From the NCBI RefSeq assembly GCF_002975435.1, contig NZ_PCPT01000004.1, positions 248,001-312,000 of the forward strand: a stretch of 64,000 nucleotides of DNA. The letters run 5' to 3'. Source of the DNA: Arthrobacter sp. MYb227 (lineage in GTDB: Bacteria > Actinomycetota > Actinomycetes > Actinomycetales > Micrococcaceae). The translations under genes were made by a program, and so were the position numbers. Shown piece by piece: positions 43,035-52,112 of this stretch (positions are counted from its first letter, which is position 1; the number at the start of each line of letters is the position of its first letter). The notes under the pieces are model-generated. The model had not been told where the DNA came from. It did not search any database and saw only the letters and a list, made by a program, of their open reading frames with translations.

Positions 43035-43535
43035 TTAGTTGGACAGAGCTGCAATAGCTGCGTCGTAGTTTGGTTCGGTGGTGATTTCCGGAACGACCTC
43101 ATGGTGCAGAACTACACCATTCTCATCGAGCACAACAACAGCACGAGCCAACAGGCCGCGCAGCGGGCCATCGGTCTGGGTCAGACCGAACTCTGCACCG
43201 AAGTCGGAGCGGAAGCTTGAGGCCGGAACAACGTTGTCGATGCCTTCTGCGCCGCAGAAGCGACCCAGGGCGAATGGCAGGTCCGCCGAGGCACACACAA
43301 CTGCGGTGTTATCTAGGCCAGCTGCAAGTTCGTTGAACTTACGAACCGAGGCTGCACACACGCCGGTGTCGATCGACGGGAAGATATTAAGCACAATGCG
43401 CTTGCCACGCAGCTCGCTGCTGTTTACATCGCCAAGGTCGGCGCCGGTGAGGGCGAACTCTGGAGCGGTAGCGCCAACGGCTGGCAGCTCACCAATAGTC
43501 TGGACGGGGGTACCTTTGAATGCAGTATTAGCCAT
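43035..43535 (-). CDS. tpx: Thiol peroxidase (atypical 2-Cys peroxiredoxin)
   Basis: 166-residue cytoplasmic peroxidase. Peroxidatic Cys60 is in [14 protein letters not shown] (family form SxDTxxC), and resolving Cys94 is in LGRFCGAEG. An additional Cys81 is present. It reduces hydrogen and organic peroxides with thioredoxin. The ATG at 43535 begins [15 protein letters not shown]. It is monocistronic, with 258 bp to the divergent sugar operon promoter side and 270 bp to hutI. Confidence 0.96.
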   Translation of the reverse strand: MANTAFKGTPVQTIGELPAVGATAPEFALTGADLGDVNSSELRGKRIVLNIFPSIDTGVCAASVRKFNELAAGLDNTAVVCASADLPFALGRFCGAEGIDNVVPASSFRSDFGAEFGLTQTDGPLRGLLARAVVVLDENGVVLHHEVVPEITTEPNYDAAIAALSN

Positions 43536-43805
43536 ACTCCTTGTTTATCACGAAGGTGCCCGGCATCACGAAAAGGTTCGCTAGCGGCGTCGCACTCCCA
43601 AGTCAGCGGCTTAATATCCGCTGCTCTTTGAGGATGGCTCGGTACAGCAAGCAGTTTTCCCCATAAACCGACGTCTATTGACGCGTTTGCTCGCCCGAGA
43701 CCTTATGCGGCATCACAGGAGGGGCAACGATAGAGCCGGATAGTGCGTATACCGATCCAAAACGCGCCAAGATTCTCCAGAACCCATTCGACTGGGCGCT
43801 GGCAC

Positions 43806-45005
43806 TTAGATTTTCCCGGCAACAAGCTTTCCGGCCCGAAATACCGGCCCCGAAAGGTTCATCCCCGGACGGTACGCCAAGTGAGCCACGGAAGGAGCAT
43901 TGAGCAGCTGAATATCTGCACGCTTACCAACTTCCAGCGTTCCCACCTGATCTTGCACACCCAGCGCTAAGGCGCCACCGTAGGTGGCCGCAACGATTGC
44001 CTCTTCAATGCTCAGATGCATCTGCAGCACGGCAGTTGTCACACAGAAGGCCATGGACGAGGTGTAGGAGGTTCCCGGATTGCAATTTGAGGCAAGAGCG
44101 ATCTGTACGCCGGCATCAAGGAGTTCGCGACCCGGAGCAAAGGGCATGCGTGTGGAGAGATCGCAGGCCGGCAGGCAGGTAGCAACGGTTCCTACCGCAC
44201 CGCTGCGGGTGGCCGGATCCCAAGCGGTCCAAGAACCTGCGAGAGCCAAGATATCTGCCTCATCCAAGAAGTTCACGTGATCAACGCTCGCGGCACCAAA
44301 TTCGACCGCTAGCTGGGTTCCCGGTCCCGGACCCAGCTGGTTTCCATGAACACGCAGTCCCAGCCCGGCATCGCGTGCCGCGGAAAGCACCTGACGCGTT
44401 TGGGCCTCGTTGAAGGCACCGCGTTCGCAGAAGACATCGGCGTACTGCACGTAGGGGGCCACACGTTGGAGCATTTCTCCGCAGACAAGGTCGGTGTATT
44501 CCTGTGCGTCAAGGCCGGCCGGCACCAGATGCGCTCCGAGGAATGTCACCTGGTCAACCACGGTGGAGGCAATGCGCGCGTGGCGGGCTTCTTCCTCAAC
44601 GGAAAGTCCGTAGCCGGTCTTGGTTTCCAGGTAGGTGGTCCCCCCGGCCAACGCCTCCGCGGCCCGACCCATGACCAAGCGGGTCAGATCATAGTCGCTG
44701 GCGGCGCGCGTTGCCGCGGTGGTCACCGCAATGCCGCCGGCCTCATAGTCTTGCCCGGCCATGCGGGCCACGAATTCGCGACTGCGGTCCCCGGCAAAAA
44801 CCATGTGGCTGTGCGAATCGACCCAGCCCGGCAACGCCGCACGGTAACCGGCTTCGATGACCGTATCTGCTGCTGGAGCATCAGCGCTCTTGCCAATCCA
44901 GGCAATCTTTTCGTCCCGGATGAGGATTGCCGCATCCCGAATCAGGGTGTGGTTACTATCCGAGGTGAAGGCCTCGGAAATATTGGTGATCAACGTGGTG
45001 GTCAT
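43806..45005 (-). CDS. hutI: Imidazolonepropionase
   Basis: 399-residue amidohydrolase that opens imidazolonepropionate to formiminoglutamate, the third step of histidine breakdown. The metal-binding DSHSHMVFAGDRSREF, the RVHGNQLGPGPGTQLAVEFGAASVDHVN region (two His ligands, given as its span in the middle of the protein), ALASNCNPGTSYTSSM and YGGALALGVQDQVGTL are family hallmarks. It is the last gene of the hut operon. Its start overlaps the hutF stop by 4 bp. Confidence 0.96.
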   Translation of the reverse strand: MTTTLITNISEAFTSDSNHTLIRDAAILIRDEKIAWIGKSADAPAADTVIEAGYRAALPGWVDSHSHMVFAGDRSREFVARMAGQDYEAGGIAVTTAATRAASDYDLTRLVMGRAAEALAGGTTYLETKTGYGLSVEEEARHARIASTVVDQVTFLGAHLVPAGLDAQEYTDLVCGEMLQRVAPYVQYADVFCERGAFNEAQTRQVLSAARDAGLGLRVHGNQLGPGPGTQLAVEFGAASVDHVNFLDEADILALAGSWTAWDPATRSGAVGTVATCLPACDLSTRMPFAPGRELLDAGVQIALASNCNPGTSYTSSMAFCVTTAVLQMHLSIEEAIVAATYGGALALGVQDQVGTLEVGKRADIQLLNAPSVAHLAYRPGMNLSGPVFRAGKLVAGKI

Positions 45006-46243
45006 GAAAACTCCGGGTGTTCGGTGAAGAATGCTGTGTACAGATCCGCCGGATCTCCCAGCGTTGTATGGATGCCATCGCGTGCAACACGCTTGCCATT
45101 GATACGTACTTCTGCAATATCCGCGGCGGTAGCCGTCAGCGGCAGTTGAGCGGTACGTGATCCGGAGGTACGCATGCTATCGGTGCGCACCAAGAGGTAA
45201 TCGTCGTTTTCGTCTAGCCCCAGCGAACGAAGGCCTCCTTCGCGGGCGGCAGCAGAAATCTCTGCCGGAGCGAAGCGTCCGCGTTGCCCACTGCGAAGCC
45301 GTTCCCCATATTCGAGGCCACGCTGCTCAAGAAAGGGATCCAGCACCGCATGCTGGTCGCTACCCAAGGAAATCACGGCACCCGCATCGGCAAGTTCGCG
45401 GGCCGGGCCAATTCCATCGCCCAAATCGGCCTCGGTGGTCGGACACATGACGATTCCGGCGCCAGCGGCGCCCAAGGCAGCAGTATCAGCATCGCTCAGG
45501 TGAGTTGCGTGAACCGCCGAAAGCCGGGAGCTCAACAAGCCTGCTCGTTCCAGTAGGCCGGTGGGACTTGTTCCAAAGGCAGCCTGACAGGATTCGTTCT
45601 CCGCGGGTTGCTCGGATAGGTGCACATGTAGTGGCAACGCGAGATCCAGCCCGGCGGCAATTTGTTCCAAAGATGCTGGGGATACTGCACGCACCGAGTG
45701 AATCGCGGCGCCCAAGCGCAAGAGCCCTTCGCCCGCATCAAGATCCGCTAACGCGTCAGCCAGTGACTGATGCCGAGCCAGCCAGCCCGCCACGTTGCCG
45801 TCGGAGAAACGTCGCTGAGTCTCGTTGAGCTCAATCACCTCACCTTGTGCATCAAGACCGCCCTGCAGGTAGCAGGTATCGAGTAGCACCAGACGAATCC
45901 CTGCGGCCTGAGCCGCGCGAGCCAGAGCCAGCTCCATGCCGTGTTTCTGCTCCCCCGTGTAGGGTTTGCCGTCGGTGTTGTGGTGTAGGTAGTGGAATTC
46001 GCCCACCGCGCTATAGCCATTGACGACCATCTCGGCGAACACCGCGGTGGCCAGCTGCTGGTAGCCCTCCGGAGTGAGCCCGGCCGCCGCCTCATACATT
46101 TGCTCGCGCCACGTCCAAAAGTTCCCGGCCCCGCCGTCCGCACCCTGATGGGTGCGGCCACGCAGGATGCGGTGGAAGGCGTGCGAGTGCGCATTGACGG
46201 GAGCCGGGACACGAACGGTTTGCTGGCCCACTGGGCTACTCAC
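45002..46243 (-). CDS. hutF: Formimidoylglutamate deiminase
   Basis: 413-residue amidohydrolase making N-formyl-L-glutamate and ammonia from formimidoylglutamate. Metal ligands are seen in NAHSHAFHRILRGRTH, in LPLHVHLSEQPAENE and in LSAVHATHLSDADT, with the catalytic Asp in ISLGSDQHAVLDPF. Choice of HutF defines the route ending in N-formylglutamate, which then needs a deformylase. Both flanking genes overlap it by ATGA, so hutI, hutF and the M20 hydrolase are translationally coupled. Confidence 0.94.
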   Translation of the reverse strand: MSSPVGQQTVRVPAPVNAHSHAFHRILRGRTHQGADGGAGNFWTWREQMYEAAAGLTPEGYQQLATAVFAEMVVNGYSAVGEFHYLHHNTDGKPYTGEQKHGMELALARAAQAAGIRLVLLDTCYLQGGLDAQGEVIELNETQRRFSDGNVAGWLARHQSLADALADLDAGEGLLRLGAAIHSVRAVSPASLEQIAAGLDLALPLHVHLSEQPAENESCQAAFGTSPTGLLERAGLLSSRLSAVHATHLSDADTAALGAAGAGIVMCPTTEADLGDGIGPARELADAGAVISLGSDQHAVLDPFLEQRGLEYGERLRSGQRGRFAPAEISAAAREGGLRSLGLDENDDYLLVRTDSMRTSGSRTAQLPLTATAADIAEVRINGKRVARDGIHTTLGDPADLYTAFFTEHPEFS

Positions 46244-47511
46244 AGCAGATCCTCCAGTGCATCGGCGAGCGCCAGCACGCCGGCGCTGGCGTCATCGTCT
46301 TCAACGTATTCTTCCGGTGAGTGGCTGATACCGGAGGGGTTACGGACATAGAGCATGCCCGAGGGCACCTCGGCCGCGAGGACTCCCGCATCGTGTCCGG
46401 CACCGGTGGGCAGCAGCGGTGCATCGGGTACCAGACGTTGTACCGAGCTGGATAGCGAGCGGGTAAGAGCCGAATCGAAGTGCACGGTGTTGGAGAAGGA
46501 TTCCTCGGTCAGCAGCACGCGGCAGCCCTCAAAGGCCGCAAGCTTTTGGGCCTGACCGTGGATCTTTTCCACAAGCATTGCGGTGATTGCGTCATCCGGG
46601 TGACGGACATCCAGCCACATATCCACCCGAGAGGCAATCACATTGGTGCCGCCGGGCACCGGCTCCAGGCGTCCCACGGTGGCCCGGGCGCTATCCTGTG
46701 CCGCGGCAATCTGGCGCACCGCAACAATTGTCTGTGCCGCGGCAATCATGGGATCCGCCCGATCGGTCATCAGTGTGGTGCCGGCGTGGTTGCCCTGGCC
46801 GGAGAACGAAAGGCGCCAGCGGCCGTGTCCCAGGATTGAATCGCCCACGGCGATGGCAGGACCGCGGCCGGCATGATCGGTGTATTCCTCCGAGTTCAGC
46901 CCCTTACCCTGCTCCACGTGGAGTTCAATGAAATCGCCAATGCGGGCCAGGGCCACCTCGTCGCGGCCCATGCGTGCCGGGTCCAGTCCGTGTGCCGTTG
47001 CAATATCGGCGAAGGTATTTCCTTGCGCATCACGCAAGTTTAATGCCCGGGCCGGATCAATGGCACCTGTCAAAAGGCGTGAACCCAGGCAGGCCACGCC
47101 AAAACGCGAGCCTTCCTCTTCGGGGAATACCGTCAGTGCCAGGGCACGGTTGCGGAGCAATGCGCCGGATGCTTCACGTTCGGCCAACACATCGTAGGCG
47201 GCAAGCGCACTTGCAACACCCAGTGGTCCGTCAAATGCTCCACCACCGGGTACCGAGTCAAGGTGCGAGCCGGTCACCAGGGCTCCCCGGCGCGAGGCCT
47301 CGTCCTTGGCCGAGCCGGGCATATCCCACCAGGCCCAGATAATTCCATTGGCATCGGTTGAGACTTCCAGACCGCGGGAATTGGCCTCGGCCATGAACCA
47401 TTCACGCAAGGTGATTTCGGCATCCGAGTACACGGGGCGTGAATATCCGCCACGCTTGGCATCACGGCCCTCGTCGCTGATGGCCGCCAATAGGGAATTT
47501 ACCGTGCTCAC
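46240..47511 (-). CDS. M20-family amidohydrolase (allantoate amidohydrolase-like) inside the hut operon
   Basis: 423 residues from GTG 47511 (VSTVNSLLAA), preferred because AAAGGA lies 10 nt upstream. ATG 47538 lacks a site. It belongs to the AllC/N-carbamoyl-amino-acid hydrolase group: TGSHLDSVPGGGAFDGPLGV (His and Asp metal ligands), FPEEEGSRFGVACLGSRL (Glu-Glu), ELHVEQGKGL (His), a dimerisation domain with FSGQGNHAGTTLM, and SGAGHDAGVLA near the end. No allantoin genes are nearby. It overlaps hutF by ATGA. In this place it would supply the missing N-formylglutamate deformylase, which is an inference. Confidence 0.9.
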   Translation of the reverse strand: MSTVNSLLAAISDEGRDAKRGGYSRPVYSDAEITLREWFMAEANSRGLEVSTDANGIIWAWWDMPGSAKDEASRRGALVTGSHLDSVPGGGAFDGPLGVASALAAYDVLAEREASGALLRNRALALTVFPEEEGSRFGVACLGSRLLTGAIDPARALNLRDAQGNTFADIATAHGLDPARMGRDEVALARIGDFIELHVEQGKGLNSEEYTDHAGRGPAIAVGDSILGHGRWRLSFSGQGNHAGTTLMTDRADPMIAAAQTIVAVRQIAAAQDSARATVGRLEPVPGGTNVIASRVDMWLDVRHPDDAITAMLVEKIHGQAQKLAAFEGCRVLLTEESFSNTVHFDSALTRSLSSSVQRLVPDAPLLPTGAGHDAGVLAAEVPSGMLYVRNPSGISHSPEEYVEDDDASAGVLALADALEDLL

Positions 47512-47590
47512 GTCTTGGGTGTCCTTTTCATCTCGCATGCGCTCATGACCCGCATGATGGGGGGGTACTACTTGGTACTGCTAAACATTA

Positions 47591-47602
47591 TTGGCTAGCC
47601 AA
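47591..47602. promoter_or_regulatory. 12-bp perfect palindrome inside the hut operon
   Basis: TTGGCTAGCCAA lies 80 bp upstream of the M20 start. On the minus strand it is followed directly by AATAATG, which could be a -10, so an internal promoter or operator is possible. Confidence 0.4.
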
Positions 47603-47612
47603 AGGGTGTGCC

Positions 47613-47650
47613 GGCAGGTTCTCTGCCCCACTAGATGCATACAACCTGCC
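47613..47650 (-). terminator. Intercistronic hairpin after hutU
   Basis: GGCAGGTT (47613-47620) pairs with AACCTGCC (47643-47650), 34 bp past the hutU stop. The stem is short and no T-run follows, so it is more likely an attenuator or mRNA-stability element than a full stop. Confidence 0.4.
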
Positions 47651-47683
47651 CCACAGGCTTATCCCTTAGCCAACACCCATGAA

Positions 47684-49363
47684 CTACTCGGCCATGGGGA
47701 TGCGCACACCACGCTCGTTGGCAACCTCGATGGCACGCTCGTAGCCGGCATCCACGTGGCGGATCACTCCCATGCCCGGGTCGTTGGTCAGCAATGCCTC
47801 GAGCTTGGCCGCTGCCAGCTCGGTGCCATCGGCCAGCGAAACCTGTCCTGCGTGGATGGAGCGGCCAATGCCAACGCCACCACCGTGGTGGATGGAAACC
47901 CAGGTGGCACCCGAGGACACCGCGGTCATTGCATTGAGCAGCGGCCAGTCGGCAATCGCGTCCGAGCCGTCCAACATGGCCTCGGTCTCGCGGTACGGGG
48001 AGGCCACGGAGCCCGAGTCGAGGTGGTCGCGGCCGATCACGATCGGAGCGGAGACCTTACCCTCGGCGACCAGCTGGTTAAACAGCAGGCCGGCCTTCTG
48101 GCGTTCGCCGTAGCCAAGCCAGCAGATGCGCGCCGGCAGGCCCTCGAACTCGACATGCTTCTGGGCGGCATCGAGCCAGCGGTGCAGGTGCTCGTTTTCC
48201 GGGAAGAGTTTCTTCAGCGCCTCGTCGGTCACGCGGATGTCTTCCGGGTCACCGGAGAGTGCCACCCAGCGGAACGGGCCAAGGCCCTCACAGAACAGCG
48301 GACGGATGTAGGCCGGGACGAAGCCGGGGAATTCGAAGGCGCGTGAGTAGCCACCCTGGCGAGCCTCATCGCGGATCGAGTTGCCATAGTCAAAGACCTC
48401 TGCGCCAATGTCCTGGAAGCCAACCATGGCCTCGACGTGTGCTGCCATGGAGACCTGGGCCTTCTTGGTGAAGCCAGCTTCGTCGGCCTTGGCCTCTGCG
48501 TCCCACTGCTCGATGGTGTATTCAACCGGCAGGTAGCTCAAAGGATCGTGTGCCGAGGTCTGGTCGGTGACGATGTCGATATTGATCTCGCCGGCCTTCT
48601 GGCGGCGCAGCAGCTCCGGGAAAACTTGCGCGGCGTTGCCGACGAAACCTACCGAGAGTGCACGCTTCTCGTTCTTGGCCGCGGTGACCTTCGCGATTGC
48701 CGCATCAAGGTCACGTTCTACGTCGTCCAGGTAGCGCTTGCCCAGACGGCGGCGCAGGCGCTCTTCGGAAACGTCGATGATCAGGCAGGCACCGCCGTTG
48801 AGGGTGACGGCAAGCGGCTGGGCCCCGCCCATGCCGCCGCAACCACCGGTCAGCGTCAGGGTGCCCGCCAGGGTTCCACCGAAGCGCTTGACGCCGATCG
48901 CGGCGAAGGTTTCGTAGGTGCCCTGCAGGATGCCCTGGGTGCCGATGTAGATCCAGGACCCCGCGGTCATCTGGCCATACATCATCAGGCCCTCGGCCTC
49001 GAGCTTGCGGAACTCGGGCCAGGTAGCCCAGTCACCGACCAGGTTCGAGTTGGCGATCAGCACGCGCGGTGCCCACTTGTTGGTACGGAACACACCGACC
49101 GGCTTGCCGGACTGCACCAGCAGGGTCTCATCCTCTTCAAGGTCGGTCAGCGTCTTGATGATCGCGTCGTAGGCCTCCCAGGAGCGGGCCGCGCGGCCGG
49201 TTCCACCGTAGACAACCAGGTCCTCGGGGCGCTCGGCAACCTCTGGATCAAGGTTGTTCATCAACATGCGCAGCGGTGCTTCGGTCTGCCAGCTCTTGGC
49301 CGTCAGCGTGGTGCCACGGGGTGAGCGGATGACGCGTGAGGGATCATGTTGGGTGAAGCTCAT
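47684..49363 (-). CDS. hutU: Urocanate hydratase
   Basis: 559-residue NAD-dependent enzyme converting urocanate to imidazolonepropionate, step two of histidine breakdown. Recognisable parts are the N-terminal [21 protein letters not shown]-like [59 protein letters not shown] (NAD-binding), [14 protein letters not shown] and [19 protein letters not shown]. The length is standard. It overlaps the iclR stop by 4 bp, and 172 bp containing a palindrome and a hairpin separate it from the M20 gene. Confidence 0.98.
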   Translation of the reverse strand: MSFTQHDPSRVIRSPRGTTLTAKSWQTEAPLRMLMNNLDPEVAERPEDLVVYGGTGRAARSWEAYDAIIKTLTDLEEDETLLVQSGKPVGVFRTNKWAPRVLIANSNLVGDWATWPEFRKLEAEGLMMYGQMTAGSWIYIGTQGILQGTYETFAAIGVKRFGGTLAGTLTLTGGCGGMGGAQPLAVTLNGGACLIIDVSEERLRRRLGKRYLDDVERDLDAAIAKVTAAKNEKRALSVGFVGNAAQVFPELLRRQKAGEINIDIVTDQTSAHDPLSYLPVEYTIEQWDAEAKADEAGFTKKAQVSMAAHVEAMVGFQDIGAEVFDYGNSIRDEARQGGYSRAFEFPGFVPAYIRPLFCEGLGPFRWVALSGDPEDIRVTDEALKKLFPENEHLHRWLDAAQKHVEFEGLPARICWLGYGERQKAGLLFNQLVAEGKVSAPIVIGRDHLDSGSVASPYRETEAMLDGSDAIADWPLLNAMTAVSSGATWVSIHHGGGVGIGRSIHAGQVSLADGTELAAAKLEALLTNDPGMGVIRHVDAGYERAIEVANERGVRIPMAE

Positions 49364-50061
49364 GGCTGGTTCTCCTGTTGGTCGGCGGTCAATACGTTGT
49401 GGGCCTCGGCGGCGACTAATTCGCCGATGGCCTTGATCTTTTCGGCATCTATCCGGTAGCTGGGGGCTACCACGCTCAGCGCGGCAATCACCCGGGTTCC
49501 GGTAATGCGTCCGTCGGGGGCGTGGGTGGCCACGGCGATGGGTGCGGCAATGGCCGTGACATCGGATTCCACGCCGCGGTCAACCACCACGTAGCCGGCC
49601 GCGGGTGTCTTGCCGGTCAGCACCGCACCGGAGGCGCTACCTTCGAGTGGGACGGTGCGGCCTACCCATGAGGAGTGACGCACCGAGTGGGTGCCTTCAC
49701 GCATGGCAATGTACAGGCCATGCCCCCCTCCGGGACCGTGGTGGGCCTGGACATTGAGGTAGGCGGATTCTCCGGTGGCATCAACGATGCGTTCGAGGGC
49801 TGGCTCGGCGAGGGAAATGATCGATTCATGGCGCAGCGCTTGGGCGCCAAGCTGCACGATCCGCAGTCCCGGGCGGTAGGCACCGTCTTGGTCTTTGCGA
49901 ACAAACCCGGAGGATTCTAGGGTTCGGAGCAGGCGTAGGGCAGTTGATGCAGAAAGTTCGGTTCCCCGTGCTGCGTCTGCCAGCGTCAGGGATCCGGCAT
50001 CGCAGACGGAACCCAATAGTTGCAGCGCCCGCTCCACTGTGCGGGTCGATGGTTCGGCCAT
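49360..50061 (-). CDS. IclR-family regulator of the hut genes
   Basis: 233 residues from the ATG at 50061, which has GGAG 6 nt upstream. ATG 50073 is less well placed. The N-terminal winged helix-turn-helix is at residues 5-60 ([43 protein letters not shown] by span), followed by an IclR effector domain with [25 protein letters not shown] and [15 protein letters not shown]. It is first in the operon with hutU and divergent from hutH across a 143-bp region that holds TTTCA/TGAAA palindromes, so it probably controls both directions in response to histidine or urocanate. Confidence 0.93.
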   Translation of the reverse strand: MAEPSTRTVERALQLLGSVCDAGSLTLADAARGTELSASTALRLLRTLESSGFVRKDQDGAYRPGLRIVQLGAQALRHESIISLAEPALERIVDATGESAYLNVQAHHGPGGGHGLYIAMREGTHSVRHSSWVGRTVPLEGSASGAVLTGKTPAAGYVVVDRGVESDVTAIAAPIAVATHAPDGRITGTRVIAALSVVAPSYRIDAEKIKAIGELVAAEAHNVLTADQQENQP

Positions 50062-50127
50062 GGTGCTCTCCATTGCTGGTATTAGGTGCTAAAACCGCCG
50101 TAAGGGGGTTGCCCTTTGGCACTGACT

Positions 50128-50156
50128 GCGTTTCACTTATTGAAACGCGAATTTCA
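50128..50156. promoter_or_regulatory. IclR-type operator in the iclR-hutH divergent promoter
   Basis: GCGTTTCA, 5-bp spacer, TGAAACGC (50128-50148) is a perfect inverted repeat, and TGAAA-CGCGAA-TTTCA (50141-50156) overlaps it, giving three half-sites. TTGGCA (50116-50121) with a poor -10 near 50138-50143 would place the site over the hutH promoter. IclR proteins commonly bind TTTCnnnnnGAAA-like palindromes. Confidence 0.65.
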
Positions 50157-50204
50157 TCCAATGGCAAGCCTTCATCACATGTTGTTCCCGAAAGGACACT
50201 GATT

Positions 50205-51767
50205 ATGACCTCCACCGTGATCGTTTCAACCGGAGCATTGAGCCCCCTTGACGTCGTTGATGTCGCTCGCCACTTGGCCCACGTAGAGCTCTCCAACGAG
50301 TCAATTGAAGCCATGACGCACTCGCGCAGCGTCATCGACGCACTGGTTACCGACACGGTTCCGCACTATGGGGTTTCAACGGGATTCGGGGCACTGGCCA
50401 CCAAACAAATCCCCATCGAACTACGCACTCAGCTACAGCGCTCGCTCATTCGCTCCCATGCTGCGTCTTCCGGTGCCGAGATCGATCGCGAAATCGTCCG
50501 CGGCCTGATGCTCAACCGGCTTTCCACCATGGCCACGGGACGTACCGGAGTCCGCCCGGTCGTCGCCCAGACCTACGCAGCATTACTCAACGCCTCAATC
50601 ACTCCGGTCATTGGCGAATACGGATCTCTGGGCTGCTCGGGGGATCTTGCACCGCTCTCCCATTGCGCGCTAGCCGTCATGGGCGAAGGTAAAGTCCGTG
50701 ATGCCCAAGGTGATCTTCTCGATGCAGCTCGGGCCATGGCGGCGGCGGGCATTGATCCGGTGGTCCTTGCCGAAAAAGAAGGCCTGGCACTGATCAACGG
50801 CACCGACGGAATGCTGGGGATGTTGCTCATGGCCGCTGCCGATCTACACCGTCTAGCCACAACCGCCGATATCTCAGCGGCCATGAGCGTTGAGGGGTTG
50901 CTGGGCACCGATGCCGTCTTCGCTACCGACCTACACGCCCTGCGCCCGCACCCCGGCCAACGCGACTCGGCTGCGAATATCCGCACCGCCCTTGCCGAAT
51001 CAGTGCTGATTGCCGAACAAAAGGCAGGAGCCCACAAATTCACCCGCGTGCAGGACGCCTACTCGTTGCGTTGCGCCCCACAGGTCCACGGCGCAGTGCG
51101 GGCAACTCTCGCCCATGCCGAATCCGTGGCAGCCATCGAATTGGCCTCGGCCATCGATAATCCGGTGGTTACCTTCGATGGTCGGGTCGAATCTAACGGA
51201 AACTTCCATGGTGCCCCGATCGGCTATGTGCTTGATTTCTTGGCCATCGCCGTGGCGGACCTGGCTTCGATCTCCGAACGACGCACCGACCGATTCTTGG
51301 ACACGGCCCGCAATCACGGCCTCAATGCCTTCCTTGCCGATGACCCGGGAGTCGATTCGGGGCACATGATCGCCCAATACACCGCCGCCGGTATTGTCTC
51401 CGAACTCAAGCGTCTTGCCGTACCGGCTTCGGTGGATTCGATCCCGTCCTCGGCCATGCAAGAAGACCACGTCTCCATGGGGTGGCACGCAGGATTGAAG
51501 CTACGCAAGGCAATCGATGGTTTGGAACGAGTGCTCTCCATCGAATTGTTCACCAGCGCCCGTGCCCTTGATATGCGAGATGGTGGCCTTGCCACCTCCA
51601 AGTCTTCGCCGGTGATCACCGCGGTGCGCGAAGTAATCCGCACGAAGGTTCAGGGGCCGGGAACCGACAGATTCCTTGCCCCCGAGATTGAGGCCGTGCG
51701 TTTATTGGTTGCCGATGCGCAGATCCTGAATGCCGCCAACTCGGTACTCAAAACCCCACTTGCCTAA
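50205..51767 (+). CDS. hutH: Histidine ammonia-lyase
   Basis: 520 residues from ATG 50205, set by AAAGGA 8 nt upstream. The longer frame is not homologous. It deaminates L-histidine to urocanate with the self-made MIO cofactor. The cyclising triad is Cys144-Ser145-Gly146 (GSLGCSGDLAPL); the usual first residue is Ala, and the Cys form also occurs in actinobacterial enzymes. Tyr55 (HYGVSTGFG), His85 (SLIRSHAA), the NGT in ALINGTDGM, QDAYSLRCAPQV, NFHGAPIGY and QEDHVSMGW are all retained, so activity is expected. It is transcribed away from the rest of the hut operon. Confidence 0.97.
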   Translation: MTSTVIVSTGALSPLDVVDVARHLAHVELSNESIEAMTHSRSVIDALVTDTVPHYGVSTGFGALATKQIPIELRTQLQRSLIRSHAASSGAEIDREIVRGLMLNRLSTMATGRTGVRPVVAQTYAALLNASITPVIGEYGSLGCSGDLAPLSHCALAVMGEGKVRDAQGDLLDAARAMAAAGIDPVVLAEKEGLALINGTDGMLGMLLMAAADLHRLATTADISAAMSVEGLLGTDAVFATDLHALRPHPGQRDSAANIRTALAESVLIAEQKAGAHKFTRVQDAYSLRCAPQVHGAVRATLAHAESVAAIELASAIDNPVVTFDGRVESNGNFHGAPIGYVLDFLAIAVADLASISERRTDRFLDTARNHGLNAFLADDPGVDSGHMIAQYTAAGIVSELKRLAVPASVDSIPSSAMQEDHVSMGWHAGLKLRKAIDGLERVLSIELFTSARALDMRDGGLATSKSSPVITAVREVIRTKVQGPGTDRFLAPEIEAVRLLVADAQILNAANSVLKTPLA

Positions 51768-52112
51768 CCGAATAACGCAGGTCCGTCGCTTTGCCTCATC
51801 AGCAACCATCGTCTTGCGACATGACGCTGGGATGACCGGACTGCGCTTCACTCGGATTTTGGAGCAAACAGGTGAGCATCTCCTAGCCTCAAACGATGGC
51901 TGTCGCTGTTGAATTGGGATCTTGTTGCGGGCACGGCCCCGCTAGTTGACGGTGCGGGCCGGCAAGATGCGGTGGGGACGGTTTCTTGGCCTCCACGAGG
52001 TGAGGTAACCGGCAGGCAGACCGCTGAATCCAAACCTCCGGTGTTTGGGAAGCTCAGAAGCTTCCCAAACACCGGACATGGTAATTTTCACATTTGGAAA
52101 GTCTGCAGCGAC
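51768..52112. other. 345-bp region between hutH and the HAL-like gene
   Basis: No gene is supported. It contains the strong hairpin described separately at 52038-52075. The 78-codon frame 51909-52145 runs through that hairpin and into the opposite-strand gene, so it is not accepted. Confidence 0.5.
52038..52075. terminator. Strong hairpin between hutH and the HAL-like gene
   Basis: A perfect 17-bp stem (CCGGTGTTTGGGAAGCT with its complement, 52038-52054 and 52059-52075) around a 4-base loop. It lies between two convergent stop codons and is nearer to the HAL-like gene (37 bp). Confidence 0.8.

Noticed and set aside
48437-49324. 295-codon plus-strand frame
   Set aside because: Complement of hutU coding sequence. 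Composition is that of a reversed real gene.
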